Shown one piece after another: positions 39,690 through 51,299 of a stretch of DNA of 64,000 bases. The stretch comes from Kalaharituber pfeilii (Eukaryota; Ascomycota; Pezizomycetes; Pezizales; Pezizaceae): the NCBI GenBank assembly GCA_015179045.1, contig WHUZ01000088.1:1-64000 (forward strand). Reading direction: 5' to 3'. A model generated the notes under the pieces. It was given only the letters and a program-made list of their open reading frames with translations. It was not told where the DNA came from and searched no databases. The stretch's first letter is position 1, and each line of letters opens with the position of its first letter. The translations under genes were made by a program, and so were the position numbers.

Positions 39690-40960
39690 CTACTATCAAT
39701 TGGCACGCCTCAGCGTTGCAATGGTTCACAAAAAAGGAAGACCTAGGGAAGACCCGGCAAGCTGGAGGCCTATCATGTTGAATACAGTAGCGAAGCTTGG
39801 ACAGAAGGTAGTAGCGGACCTAATACAGAGGAGAGAAACGTTTTTTCGGGATACACAGATGGGGGGAAGACCAATGCGTGGGGCGGAGGACCTACAGAGA
39901 CAGATCCTGAAGGAGGTGACTAGAAGATTGAGAGAAGGCGAGTGGACCGCTTTAGTGGGGGAGGACATAAAATCAGCATTCAACCACCTAAGGACAGAAA
40001 GGGTGGTTCGGAGGATCAAAGCAGTCGACAGGTCTCTGGCGGCCTTCGTCGAGAGGTTCCTACAGCCGAACGAGTTTCAGATCTCGTGGGGAGAAAGACC
40101 AGAGGCAAGGGTGTGATGATGGATGGGACTCCCCAAGGCTCCCCCTATCTCCAGTACTGTTTCTGGTAGGGATAGCGCCAGTAACAGAGAAGGCAGAGAG
40201 ACGGGAGTTCACACAGTCATACGTCGATGACTTCCATAGCATACTGTCCAGCAGGTCGCTGAGGCAGCTAAACCGGAAGATACAGGAACACCGAGTGAAG
40301 ATGACGGAGGAGGCATGGGAGGAGGGGTTCGAGCTGGACCCCCAAAAGTCGGAGACTACGACTCTCATCATAGGCACAAAGGGACAGAGTTATAGACTGG
40401 TGGGGCTTTACGTAGACTGGGAAATGAAGTTTAATGAACATTTCGAGAGGAGGCTGCAGCTGGGGAAAGCGGTATGGAGGGTAGCATCCTGGCTAGGCAA
40501 GGTCGCAACAGTGAAGAGGAGGCAACTGTATACGAGCATCGCAAGGAATGTGGCAATCTGGGGCAGTTGGGCCTGGGCGAGCTATGAACAAGGCGCACCA
40601 GCCGAAAACAAATTAAGGCAGCTCGAGAAATGGTAATATTCAGTAGCAAGAGAGATCACCGGGGCACCTTGGGGGACGAGAAGGGACGTGGTTGAAGGAT
40701 TGGTGAATCTGGAGTCGGTAGAGGTGTTCGTCGGTAGAGAGGGTGAGAGAGTGGAGGCGAGAGCTCTGAGATTAAGGGTGAACCAATTGAAAACCCACAA
40801 GAGGACACGAGATACATGAGGGGCTCACTGAATCACCATAACCTCCTGCCACTACACGTCCATCCATATTATCCAAGCGACCTCTCCAGAAGCGAGTGGG
40901 AAGACATCATCGCCAAGGAAGAAGACGAAGGGTGGACGAGCATTCACAGTAACTCTGTAC
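39690..40960 (+). pseudogene. LINE ORF2 reverse transcriptase fragment
   Basis: Non-LTR reverse transcriptase motifs in order: HKKGRPREDPASWRPIMLNT (fingers), GEDIKSAFNHL, then after a frameshift near 40110 MDGTPQGSP, and after another near 40165 SYVDDFHSI (YVDD active site) and LDPQKSETTTLIIG. The thumb (GLYVDWEMKFNEHFERRLQL) runs to a TAA near 40634, after which ITGAPWGTRRDVVEGLVNLE is still readable. RNase H, 3' UTR and tail are missing; the right end meets the D1 segment at 40961. At least three lesions. This is the only RT core in the window. Confidence 0.85.
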
Positions 40961-40978
40961 GTAGCTTTGCGTGAGGGT

Positions 40979-41710
40979 TTTTTTTTTTTTTTACATCATT
41001 ACTCGCATGCGGCCCTATGGGCTATGGCGAGGGTTTTGTTAAACTTAAGGAAATTAACGCAACCAATAAATACATGTGGGTGACTGAACGTCGACCCTGA
41101 ATTCCGGATTCGCACTTAGAATAAGGAGGGCTTCGTCACGTAGGAAAAGCAAGAAAGAGCTTCTGAAGGAATAAAGAAGATCTATACCGTTGGGTCCGTA
41201 CCGTTGGGTCCAATAAGTCTGATTGATTAAAGAGATGCAGAATCTAACAGGATTATATACATAATGAGCATTGCATCACGTGACTGCAGAACCATGACTA
41301 GACAGGCAGGTGTAACATATCAGGCAGGTGCGGAAGTAACGGAATGCATGGCTTGCAACTAAGCGCTGTGGCGTGAAGTTGGTACTGTGGCGTTATTGCA
41401 TGATTCAGACACATAATAGCAACGGAGTGTAGATCATGTGTATGTTAAATGAAAGAACAGAACAGCAACCAATAAACAGACGAAACAGCAGTCAGAGGGA
41501 ATTATCTATTAGTAACAGTAACAGAAAGAAACGTATCCATTAGTAACAGTAACAGGAAGAAACGTATCCATTAGTAACAGTAATAGAAAAAACATATCTA
41601 TTAGTAACAGCAACATACGGGTAGCGGATGTTGATAGACAGCTCAACACGGGTGGCGGATGTCATGTTTCGACAGTGGGACCCGCGGAACTACAGTATGG
41701 TGCGGGTGGA
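40979..41710 (-). mobile_element. LINE (ORF1 family) 3' fragment split by a solo LTR
   Basis: T-run, TCATTACTCGCATGCGGCCC (T1), 3' UTR identical in type to 35090-35180 in reverse, interrupted at 41079/41675, then its remainder to 41710. Perfect duplication TTGCGTGAGGGT at 40967-40978 and 41711-41722. The empty site is present at ~4611-4622. Confidence 0.9.
41080..41674. mobile_element. Solo LTR (595 bp)
   Basis: Begins TGACTGAACG and ends TTTCGACA, i.e. TG...CA, with a 5-bp direct repeat GTGGG at 41075-41079 and 41675-41679. Inside are short tandem phrases (ATTAGTAACAGTAACAG repeated ~4 times near 41510-41615). It interrupts a LINE 3' UTR whose two halves join exactly when the LTR and one GTGGG are removed. 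No internal retrotransposon genes are present, so it is a recombination product; superfamily is not determinable. Confidence 0.88.
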
Positions 41711-43107
41711 TTGCGTGAGGGTGGCAGCATACTGATATGTAAGAGTGGGCGTAGGCGGACCAGTGACACAGCGTACGAGTAGTGCTTAGGCAAGCACCTT
41801 TCTTCGATCCTTACGAGAATCGTGGGGCTGGAGCGTTGCTAGTCTGATTGCACCAAGGCTCCGACTAGGGCTGTTCTTGAGTTTCACCCTGGGCTTCTGG
41901 GTTGTATCATAGTGTGTAGCGGCGCTGGCAACTGGGGTTTGCATAAGGGCTGGGCGTACTGTATGCTGTAGTTGGCGGAGATGTTGGAGGTGGGCAGCAC
42001 GCCGCAGTTAGTCATGTGCACGTATGCTAGCAGAACCAAGTAGACGGCTGAGCAAGTTGGTGGCTGGCGGAAGAAGAACTGGGGTGCAAATTTCTTATTG
42101 GCAACGTACATACGTAAGTCAGTTGCTAATTGCGAAAACTGGAACAAAAATGCCTAGTCTCAAGCCAGAGTACAATTGCGGGGCTTCGAGAGTGTGCGTT
42201 GCCATTAAGTTGTATGGTCACTAAAAGAAGCGCCGAAATAAATTTCTTCCTTATTTTGCTATCTAAAAATAATACAGTAAGATGTTCCCCCTCTCATGTA
42301 TTATAAATATATCTCAACTCACGCCTAGCATAGAATCATGGCAGTAAACACACGCCATGGTAATAGATTCCAAATCCAATATGTCAGCAGGTTAATTGTG
42401 GTACTGCGCCCCTATGCATATACTCAGCTTTTAGATCTCGATTATCCCAAGAAGAGAAACACCGCCTGAATCATGTGGGAGCTGTAGCATTGCCGAGGGA
42501 TAGGACAAAGAGGAAGTTGGCACAGAGTGGAGTTACGGTTTGAACTGCGGGATGTGCGTGTAAAAGCTCAAGATGTTATTTTATGTAGTTGTTTGTAAAT
42601 AACCGAACAGATGTGTCTGGGTTGACAAAACTAGAAGCAGAAATGGGACAAGGAGGAGGAACTTATATACACTCAAAAGTATATATGGTTACGTTGCACC
42701 GCATGTAATACAAAAATGAGAATATATTTATGACATGTAAATAAGACTCGCTGGTTCAAAAAGTCTTCATAATGCATACATACTATGCGCTTTTGGGGAT
42801 GGTGCAGAATGCAACCGTTATATTGTATTAAGGAATGGTCATGCTGCTTCTGCTCATGAGATACGTAATGAGGAATTGAGTTCCAAATGATGGCGCAGAA
42901 AGTAGGGAGATACAAGACTGCAACAGTGGACGTGACGACCCTCATTTGACTATCAGTTCAGGTGTGAGGGGGTAGCATACCCGGAGGGGTGGGGAGAGTG
43001 GGCAGATTTCCAGAAGGAGAAGTGGGTGGAACAGCAGAAGAACAGGGAGGAGGTGGACATCCTGGAACGACTGTTCCATTCACTGGAAGCATAGGGCAGG
43101 GAGAAGC
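41711..43107. repeat. Duplicated non-coding segment (D1, copy 2) with LINE remnant start
   Basis: Homologous to 4611-6000. From ~42945 it is the decayed T2-type LINE 3' region also seen at 5854-6290, which continues to ~43830 around two later insertions. Confidence 0.72.
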
Positions 43108-43119
43108 GTTTGAATATCT

Positions 43120-43491
43120 CTTTTTTTTTTTTTTTTTTTTTTTATTTCATTAATCGCGTGCCGCCCGGAGGGCTATGGCGATGTTTAAGTACATAATTGA
43201 TATAATATAAGAGAGAAAGATAGATAAAGGAAAATAAGGGATATCAACCCGGCAGTTCTCAATCCTTCCCTGCCCACACCAAGACCTTGGCCACTTCACC
43301 CCCCCCCTTCGGCTGTCTCAGTCCGTCCGCCCCTTTTTTTATTTTCTCTTTCCAAGGCTGACAGTCTGTGGCTATGTGAGTGAAGTTTTCGGGAGCCTTC
43401 CCGCCCCATCGGCATTCCGGGGATTCCGCCTTGCCTATGCCGTATCTCCATTCTTTGAGTCCTTTGTTTCCCAGAACGCCTGCCAGGGTTG
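43120..43491 (-). mobile_element. 5'-truncated LINE, T1 tail (372 bp)
   Basis: T-run, TTTCATTAATCGCGTGCCGC, reverse 3' UTR and ORF2 end (on the minus strand: AGVLGNKGLKEWRYGIGKAE, CRWGGKAPENFTHIATDC). Perfect duplication GTTTGAATATCT at 43108-43119 and 43492-43503. Absent from the homologous site at ~6010-6025. Confidence 0.92.
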
Positions 43492-43537
43492 GTTTGAATA
43501 TCTGGGAGGCGGGGTAGGGGGCGAAATTTCGTTTGTA

Positions 43538-43540
43538 CTT

Positions 43541-43574
<34 letters not shown>

Positions 43575-43609
43575 CAATTCTCGCATGCCGCCCTACGGGT
43601 TATGGCGAG
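43538..43609 (-). mobile_element. Tail-only micro-insertion (T1, 72 bp)
   Basis: CTTAGA, T-run, TATCAATTCTCGCATGCCGC and GGTTATGGCGAG. Duplication TTCGTTTGTA at 43528-43537 and 43610-43619. The homologous site near 6050 lacks it. Confidence 0.9.
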
Positions 43610-44117
43610 TTCGTTTGTAGAGGTGGCGGTGGAGGAAAGATGTAGTTATTTCTAGTTGCTGCGGGGAGGTGCGGCGGGGAGGGGACGTGAGTCTCGTATG
43701 CAGAGGTGGCAGAGGAGGAGTAGGTAGACATGCTTGCCTCCGAGCATTGAGGGTTTAGACCCAGGGGCCCTGCCATGGCAAACAGCTGCAAGCGCGCGGG
43801 GTTATGTGATATTTAAAAAAAAAAAAAAAAAAAAAAAGTGTCTTTTAGGCGTTTCGACGTATGCTTAGGTACCTAGCTAGATACATATTCGAGTTCAATA
43901 CCCTTGCATATCATGCTATTCTCGAAACCGCATAGCTCGTATGCGACATCTAGGATCCCAATTAGCGTAGATTTGCGATTCTGGGAGCTTTCCTGCACAT
44001 TTCAACCTTGAATAGACGAATTCACCCCTCTTCAGCCCCCCACTTCCGCTACCTGGTCTGATGTGCATGGATATGTGTATGTGTTTGTGTACTCGAGTAT
44101 AATACTAACCCCGCTTG

Positions 44118-44173
44118 CCCTGCCATGGCGAATAGCCGCATGCGGGGTCACGTGAGGAAAAAAAAAAAAAAAA
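44118..44173 (+). mobile_element. Tail-only micro-insertion (T2, 56 bp) inside another tail
   Basis: CCCTGCCATGGCGAATAGCC, GCATGCGGGGTCACGTGAGG, A-run. Duplication AACCCCGCTTG at 44107-44117 and 44174-44184. The target is itself a reverse T2 hairpin (AACCCCGCTTGAAGCTGTTC, continuing at 44174). Confidence 0.9.
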
Positions 44174-44280
44174 AACCCCGCTTGAAGCTGTTCGCCACTG
44201 CAGGGCGGGCACTAAAAATGGATGTAAAGTGGCAACATGTTGTGGAATTGCTTGCCCCCATGAAACCGCAGCTCACGGCG

Positions 44281-44283
<3 letters not shown>

Positions 44284-44316
<33 letters not shown>

Positions 44317-44368
44317 CAAAGAAAAAATATCATTATTCGCGTGCCGCCCTATGGGCTATGGCGGGACA
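44284..44368 (-). mobile_element. Tail-only micro-insertion (T1, 85 bp)
   Basis: Long T-run, AAAGAAAAAATATCATTATT, CGCGTGCCGCCC and GGGCTATGGCGGG. Duplication ACGGCGAGA at 44275-44283 and 44369-44377. Confidence 0.88.
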
Positions 44369-44489
44369 ACGGCGAGAGCCGAAGCTAGTTTATATAGGCG
44401 TGCGAATCACCACATGTTGAATGGTCGCTGTACACCTTTTGCAAGGTTGAATGTACGGGGCAATGTGTAATCTTAATTAGTTTAGGTGT

Positions 44490-44583
44490 TCCAAACCTGG
44501 CCCAGGTATATGGGTCCCTGCCATAGGCTGATAGCCTGTATGCGGGGTTACGTGAATAAAAAAAAAAAAAAAAAAAAAAAAAA
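44490..44583 (+). mobile_element. Short 3' end of the T3 LINE family
   Basis: Same 3' UTR and T3 cassette as 2560-2654 (TGTTCCAAACCTGGCCCAGG, ..., CTGCCATAGGCTGATAGCC) with a longer A-run. It directly abuts the left edge of the unit B duplication at ~44584. Confidence 0.8.
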
Positions 44584-44767
44584 TAACCCCGCTTACCGCT
44601 ACTCGCTGTGGTAGGGCAACTCGAGGCATGAACGTTGGGACAAAGGCCACACCAGAAATCCCGTTACCAATGAAAATATGGACAAGGGTGTTCAATTAAA
44701 GTTACGCACCACGAGGTGCAATGGAGAACCTATAAATGACGACCTAATACACCATTGGGTACTTAGT

Positions 44768-45120
44768 TGTTTTTTTTTTTTTTGTCATATCAGTACTCGC
44801 ATGCGGCCCCATGGGTTATGGCGAGGTTAACTACTTTAGAGAAAAGGAAAAAAAAAAGGAAAAGAGAAATGAAGTATTTGTCCCGTCTATCGTCCCGCCC
44901 ATTCTAGAATGTCCACCAATGCATCTTTGTCCTTCTGGTCGCCTTTCGGGGGTCTGAGCAGGTCCGCCTCTCCCCCAGGTCATTTCCTCTTCCAAACCTT
45001 GCACCGGGTTAGTATGTGGGAGGTGGTCTCCTCATCCTCACCGCACCACCGGCACATTGGGTAGTTGAGCAATCACATACAGGACCACAGCGGTGGGCAA
45101 TACCTGCAGCTAAAGCCACG
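44768..45120 (-). mobile_element. LINE 3' fragment with T1 tail (unit B copy)
   Basis: T-run, TATCAGTACTCGCATGCGGC, 3' UTR, then the reverse of an ORF2 end whose finger is readable on the minus strand (CRWCGEDEETTSHILTRC). The unit A homologue at 29027-29215 is internally deleted. Confidence 0.75.
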
Positions 45121-45801
45121 GCCGAAACCAGCGACCACTCAGACGATTAAGCCAATCTTAGAATTCTTTTTTGTTTTGTTTTTTAATTTCACGTAACCCC
45201 GCTTCTCCATGGCAGGGCAATCTTGGAAATAGGTATGCATATGTAGGAGGGGACCCACTCAATTTTATTGGCCAATGTAGCTGCACAACCGCGCATTCGG
45301 ACCTCAGTGTGCATGCATGCGATCAGAACGGTGCACAATAGCCAGCGCAAAGGCAGGAATTCCGCAGACATATATGCGGGCCGTAATTTGCAGGCCTCTG
45401 TAGGGTTCATTCTGGCTGTGGCCAAAGGTACAGCACGCTTAGGAAAACCGAACGGTAGGACGATCGTATTCAAGGCAGCTACGCACTGACAACTCCCAAT
45501 ATATCTATCCAATCACGCAGTGACACCAGAAGCGGAACTTTCCAGTCCAGTGCCACAACACTCCCTAGAGTGTATAATCTTAGTTCAGCGGGGCTGCTGA
45601 CGAACACTGCCACGCTGTCAACTCAGCTAACGGCGTAACGTCTCGTATGCACAACTCACCCTTTGCATGCGGCTGCTCATTGATTGTGGCAGTCCAAGTT
45701 GTAACGTAAAAGAGGCTGTGAGAATTTCTACCAAACACGGGAGAACATATCTACGGGCCATGGGTATTTCGTTCATGTGCCAGCTGGTAACACTGCCGCT
45801 G

Positions 45802-45868
45802 ACCCTGCCATGGCGAACAGCTGCAAGCGGGGTTACGTGAAATAAAAAAAAAAAAAAAAAAAAAAAAA
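45802..45868 (+). mobile_element. Tail-only micro-insertion (T2, 67 bp), unit B only
   Basis: ACCCTGCCATGGCGAACAGC, TGCAAGCGGGGTTACGTGAA, A-run. Duplication AACACTGCCGCTG at 45789-45801 and 45869-45881. Unit A has the empty site GGTAACACTGCCGCTGCTAT at ~29848, so the event is younger than the segmental duplication. Confidence 0.95.
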
Positions 45869-46237
45869 AACACTGCCGCTGCTATTGTATGTTGAGCTAA
45901 ACTTACACGCGAGTAATGATATTAAAAAAAAAGAAAAAGAAAAAGAGTTAAACTTAGACTAAAGGTTTGTTATCCTTGTACAGTCCGTTTGGCATATGAA
46001 CTCATCCCTCCAGTCGCTCTGGGCTCAGGTTGATAAGTATTTTTAACGGAATCAACATCAGTGTATTCTGTGTCAAAAATCCTTTTCTACCGCTTTCACT
46101 ATTGCCGGATCTCAGTGCAACCCGTACTCGCGTTTCGCGGATTTAGAGGTACTGTATCGCTGCTGATTACGTCTACCGTTTACCAAATCGCATACCTGGA
46201 CCCTCGTTTTAAAGAGTGCATCACTTTGGTGATTTGA

Positions 46238-48685
46238 TTGACCGTCGTCCTGCCCTCAGTGCAGGCAGAACCAAGCGTCATACTAAGCGTCACAGAGAAT
46301 ATGCTATCGCACGAGAGGCGAAAGCGCTTGAGTATTGGCTCAAACCATGTTACCACTCTGGAGCAAGCATATCAACAACTTCCAGAGCAAAGCGAACACA
46401 TCGCGTCGGCAAACCAGTCTCCAGAAGATGATTACCTAGAGAACATGTCGCAACACCCCCTTGTGAAGGGCAGTGCAGAACAAAAAGATCCACCAATATA
46501 CCCGTCGCTGTCCATCAAATCCTTTGTTTTGCGCACATACCCGTTCATCTACTGCAATCTTTTGTGTCTAGGGCTATTCGTAATCACATTGAAGATATAT
46601 GGTGATAAAAGGGTTCTGAAGAGGGCAGACCGGAGAGGGTTCAATGCAATTTTGCTTTTCCTTGCTGCTGCAATAACTATGGGAATCGGTTTTTTTCTAG
46701 ATCAGGTTGGCTATATGCTTCGAGGGCGTTTGTTAATGGAACTTGGAAATACGAAGCAGGAGGTTTGTGCATCTACATCATTTAATGAGTGAACGCCGGG
46801 GCGAAAGGTTACGACTGACCAGTGGATTTTAACCGTAGGTTGGCCATATCTGGCGTGGAACCATTGGCAGCTACACCCTTCTCGTGTGGTGTCACTTGCG
46901 CCGAAGGTCATTTAACGTTGTCACTCTCCTGGCCTTGGGTTTCGTTCTAGTCAATATATTTAGTCGTCTCAGTATTGGTTTCTTCGGCTTCACGTACACT
47001 CTTGAGCACGAGGATACTAAAGGGAGGGTAACATGGTGGCCACAAATTAATGAGAAGTTAGAAATGCCTGGCGATACGTTCAACGGTAGGAACTTAACAA
47101 GCGGTGAGTTCTGCCCCAAAAATCCTTCATTGTTCTTTGTTCGCTGCTGAGCATCAGGAGTGCTACAGCCTGTTTTTATGTTTTGGGGAGATTCATGGTT
47201 GCTTCTAGTGACCTTTTCCCCATTAATAGCCGACTGTCCCTTGATTCAATAATAGCACTTCAAATTTCATAGAGTTGTCCGCATTTATTCTTACGCTGGC
47301 ATTTATTCTTACGCTGCATTTATCCTTTTATAGACACACTGTTGGAAATCTTTTGGGAGATTGCGAGGACGATGCCATTGCAAAGGCAGTCAAGTTGGGG
47401 GACCTCGTTGGCCACAGGTAATGGGACAGACTTGGACTCGGTCATCAGTAACATCTTCAGAGTACCTGGTCTCGCCATTTCAGTATCTACTCGTGATGGA
47501 AATGGATCGAATGTCGATAGCCAGGGTTGGCTTTACATGCCTCGGGTTTACTATGAATACACGTTGAATTACGACAGTGATGAACGCATTTCGATGCCGA
47601 TCCCGATAGTGGGGGTACTCGGCAAATGTAGAAAGATGGACCGTCAAGATCAAAACCATTTCCGGTTAAATAGTATGCATTTTCTCACTAGCTGAATACT
47701 AGCTTACTCTGGAAGACGGCCTAACGGAACGTAAATTTGCATAGCTCAATCGTCAGTATTTCATCCTGTCAGCACAGGAGATTCAGGCACATCAGGCTGG
47801 ATGATGCTTAAGCATGAGACAAGATTGCTAGAAAATCACAGCGGTGCTCTAACAGGTTTCGGTACGTGCTCCGTTTTCTTTTTTTGTTTTTTTTTTATAT
47901 CATGTGACCCCGCTTGCAGCTGTTAGCCATGCCAGGGCATGTGCTCCGTTAAAGAGCTGGTGGTGGCAGAATCTGCCTGTGCCTTTGAAGTTTGCACATA
48001 TTACTCACACTCTTACATAGACTTATTGGCAGCAAGAAATGCCAGTGCCTCCTACAGGTTCAACATCAGTTATAGATGTGATGTCTACGTTAGACAATTG
48101 AGCCTCGACGATTTCAAGTCTAGTTTTAACAATGAATACTGGACAGTGCCTAGCGAGGCGGTGTTTACCGCTTTGTCCAGCTTTCTTGCTGGTAATGAAA
48201 CAACGCAAGATTACATCAACAATTTGAACAGTTCCGAATTGCCGCAGTGGCTGCCTCACTGGGAATTTGAAGGGAAAGAAAGCCCCCCTCCGACAGCTGC
48301 TATGGCCGCGGCCCTTGCACGTGCGGTTGCACTGGTATTACGATACTTGGGAGATAAACTTAGAAAAAAAGATGCACGCCTGAGTACCATTGCCATGGGG
48401 GCCTTGATGACGGTGAACTGGCAGCGTGTGGCAGCAATATTTTGTGCGATTGCTGGATTGCAAATACTGATTGCAGTTCTTGTCGGAAAGTTGGTAGTCG
48501 GGACATTGCGAGTGGGGGACGATGTGGACTCTATGACCAAAATTGTAAACAGCGAAAGCTTTCAAAACGATGAAACAAGCATGCCACCATGGGTGATAGA
48601 ACGGGTACAAGGGGCGAATGTACTGACGTATAGGTTTACTGGAGTGTTGCGGTCTAGTACTGTAGTGCCTGAGAAGGCACTCTGA
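46238..48685 (+). CDS. Orphan multi-pass membrane protein, unit B copy
   Basis: Paralogue of 30219-32656, offset by 16019 bp in the first exons and 16029 bp later (10-bp indel in intron 2). Exons correspond to 46238-46762, 46839-47103, ~47334-47680 and ~47940-48685. Differences are scattered: E to K at KRVLK, Y to D at MPGDTFNG, I/R changes near ISMPIPIV, P to Q at NWQRV. Predicted membrane segments are unchanged. It carries the T2 micro-insertion at 47876-47938, where an extra Met is created (MCSVKELVVAES). Neither copy shows a clear inactivating change, but the splicing around the micro-insertion is unknown. I do not recognise a domain family. Confidence 0.6.
47876..47938 (-). mobile_element. 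T2 micro-insertion in the membrane-protein gene, unit B
   Basis: Same insertion as 31847-31909, with the right-hand target repeat now ATGTGCTCCGTT (one change). It was inherited through the segmental duplication. Confidence 0.88.
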
Positions 48686-48783
48686 CCTGTACTGTATCAA
48701 CAATGGACGGTCATGCGAAGTACTTTAATTTTTCGCCTGTTATTTTGTTTTTCTTTTATTTATTATTCTTTCTTTCTTTCTTC

Positions 48784-48848
48784 TTATTTTATTTTATTTT
48801 ATTTTATTTTATTTTATTTTATTTTATTTTATTTTATTTTATTTTTTT
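48784..48848 (+). repeat. (ATTTT)n microsatellite
   Basis: About 12 perfect ATTTT units. The unit A position (32752-32785) holds a plain T-run. Confidence 0.95.
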
Positions 48849-49439
48849 ATTTTTTTCCCTTCGTTTTTCGTGTTTGTGGGTTAGTGTACTCATTTCTTCC
48901 TTCTTTGACCTAGGTGTTGCGGCATGATCGCCTGTGGAGCTAGAGAGGTTCGATGGTGTCATTAGAGGATAAATTGAGGTGCAAGACCGGCGATCAGCAA
49001 GTCCAGCTCGGATGAATACCGAAGCTGGGCTGGGGTAGGATGTTCTAGCGAGCGGACTGGTGGGGTGGAGGTTTTTCCGTTTCATTATTAAATATGCCCT
49101 TGTTGTTGAATTTCTTACATGCCAGTCCTACCCTTTACTGTAGTCCATAGCGGCGCAATGGCAATGTATATGTGGCTAGCGAGATTAAAAGCTGAGGTAT
49201 GCCGGCTAGCAGTAATGACGCTTGTGGTTCGGCAATGCCAGATCTGTAATTACAATCCCATTCTCAGAACTATTCCAATATACCTGCAGCACCATTTCCA
49301 TCGAGGCCACTCCCATCAATGACCGAAGCAATAGAGTTCAAAGAATTATAGGCCTCAGGTGTAAGTGGATGCTACTGAACGCTTCTAGAGCTGAAATGTA
49401 TCTTTTCTTTATATACAAAGGCCCACCAGTGCTTCGAAC

Positions 49440-50150
49440 AGGTTCCTAGCTAACTATTTTGTCTACTATAGAAACTTAACACCTCTTCTTGCATAAAAGC
49501 CCTATCAGGGAAACCCAACAAGAGCGGGGAATGGTGAAGGATATATTACTTATAGAACGCTTGAATCCAATTCTAGTCAACCCGTCTTCAAGTAGTAGAG
49601 GTGTAATCTCGAGAGAGGAGTGTCGGTAGGTGAGATACGTTCAGCAACGATCAAAGCTAGAAAGCGGCGCTCCAGAAAGGCAAGAGCGTACGTCAAGCAG
49701 ACGTGAGTTCAAATTCTCATTAGCTTTCCAAACATTACAGATAAGAAGAGGTGTATCGAAGCTATGATGGAGAATGAGTTCGATGCAAGGAAACATGTTC
49801 ATGGACCGAAAGGTATAGGCGGAGGCAACAGACAAGTTATTGCATGAAAATAAAAGAGAAAAACTGGAAATATATATCGTAGTCGAGCACTGGAATACTT
49901 CCTTATACCCCGAACTTGCACACACAAAAACATATATCCGACCATTTCATGTTTCACACCACACACTTGAACTGAATACACCTACTATATATTTCTTCTC
50001 TTGCATGGAGAGACTTACAGTATAAAATACGTATAAAAATAAGAAACTCTATGAGCACATACAGATATAGTTTGATACATATAGCACGGAATAAAAGGGT
50101 GGAAGGGTTCGTGATCTATTCACACTGCGTTGACTAAAACGGTGGGAAAT
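49440..50150. repeat. Duplicated non-coding segment (D3, copy 4)
   Basis: Matches 33700-34350 without the LINE at 33434 and without the T3 micro-insertion. No coding region was seen. Confidence 0.72.
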
Positions 50151-50159
50151 CTACTCGCT

Positions 50160-50770
50160 CGTTCAAAAAGTATTGGAACGGCATAAATTATGTAACACTT
50201 GCATATTGCAATATCAAGATTGCTTCCTGTCTACCCCTCCTCCCTGCGCGCACTTATACTCTACGCACCACCACACAGCACTGTACAAATGATTCAGTGA
50301 TGCAGTATTATATGAAAAAATATCTATACCTGATAATCATTGTCCTCCTTAGCTCTAATCATAATCCCAGAAAGTATTGAGGTGTGCCAATTGATAGTAC
50401 CGTAGTCTTATTCCACAACCAACCCCGCTTCCATGTCGCTGCTTGTCATGATTTTGTTCCAAGCACCTCAAGATTGTTTTCTTTATGAGACCAGATTTTT
50501 TTTTTTTTTTTTTTTTTTTTGCAATTTGGATAGTTTAGAGCAAAGCTTGAACAGAAATTGGAACTCTTATTGACAGCTCCTGCGATCGCGCGCTGTACTG
50601 AGTACATCAAAGCATGTAGTTTTAGGGTATATATTCTAGTATACTGTAGAATAGCCTTGTAGGATACATTTAGCGTATTGCAGCTCTTCTTTTTGGTGAC
50701 CTCCGGACCCACATATTTTGGTAACTGCAGAGCGATTTTATTATTTTACTTACCTTGCATTTGGTAAGTA
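50160..50770. repeat. Inverted copy of 35250-35960 material
   Basis: 50165-50345 is the reverse complement of 35755-35960 (GGCATAAATTATGTAACAC and TATATGAAAAAATATCT-type phrases). 50493-50645 is a tRNA-like repeat unit, also inverted. So this part of unit B was inverted or re-inserted after duplication. Confidence 0.65.
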
Positions 50771-51299
50771 TTCAATAATAGAGGTAGATAGCGGAAGACT
50801 ATGATGTGGATATTATTGTCAGAGGATAATGAAGAGTATAGCTAGTCTTATACCAAGCTCCGAGGGCGCGGGTTTACACTTTATGGTAGCCGGAAGTTAA
50901 AAGCGGACATGAAAATTGCGATACAACCAACCCAACGCAAAACCTATCAACAACCACAACATGACATGAATTAAGGTAGAAATATCAAAAATCAATAGTA
51001 TTTGAGAGGCTCTATCACTCTATGATGTTTTCATGGCGAAATCTTTATTCATTGTAAAACTGATAAGGTTCAAAGTTCTTTTACTTAGGAAATCTATCAG
51101 ATGTTACATGCCAAGCCTCATACAAATGACTTAGTCATCAAAGGGCTCCCCCTCTCGCACCCGCGCACTTATTATAATAACGCCAAATAGAGATATCTGA
51201 AATAGAAAGAAGAGCCTTGGGTATAGTTTCTCGTAAACCTGCTAAAGAATACTCAGAGTCCTCACAAGTATATTTCTTTGCTGTAACCCCATATTAGCT
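50771..51299. other. Intergenic, nothing recognised
   Basis: AT-rich, no hairpin tail, no convincing coding region. Confidence 0.5.

Noticed and set aside
48703..48927. Hydrophobic Phe/Tyr/Leu-rich frames over the (ATTTT)n tract
   Set aside because: Translation of a microsatellite; absent from the paralogous unit.
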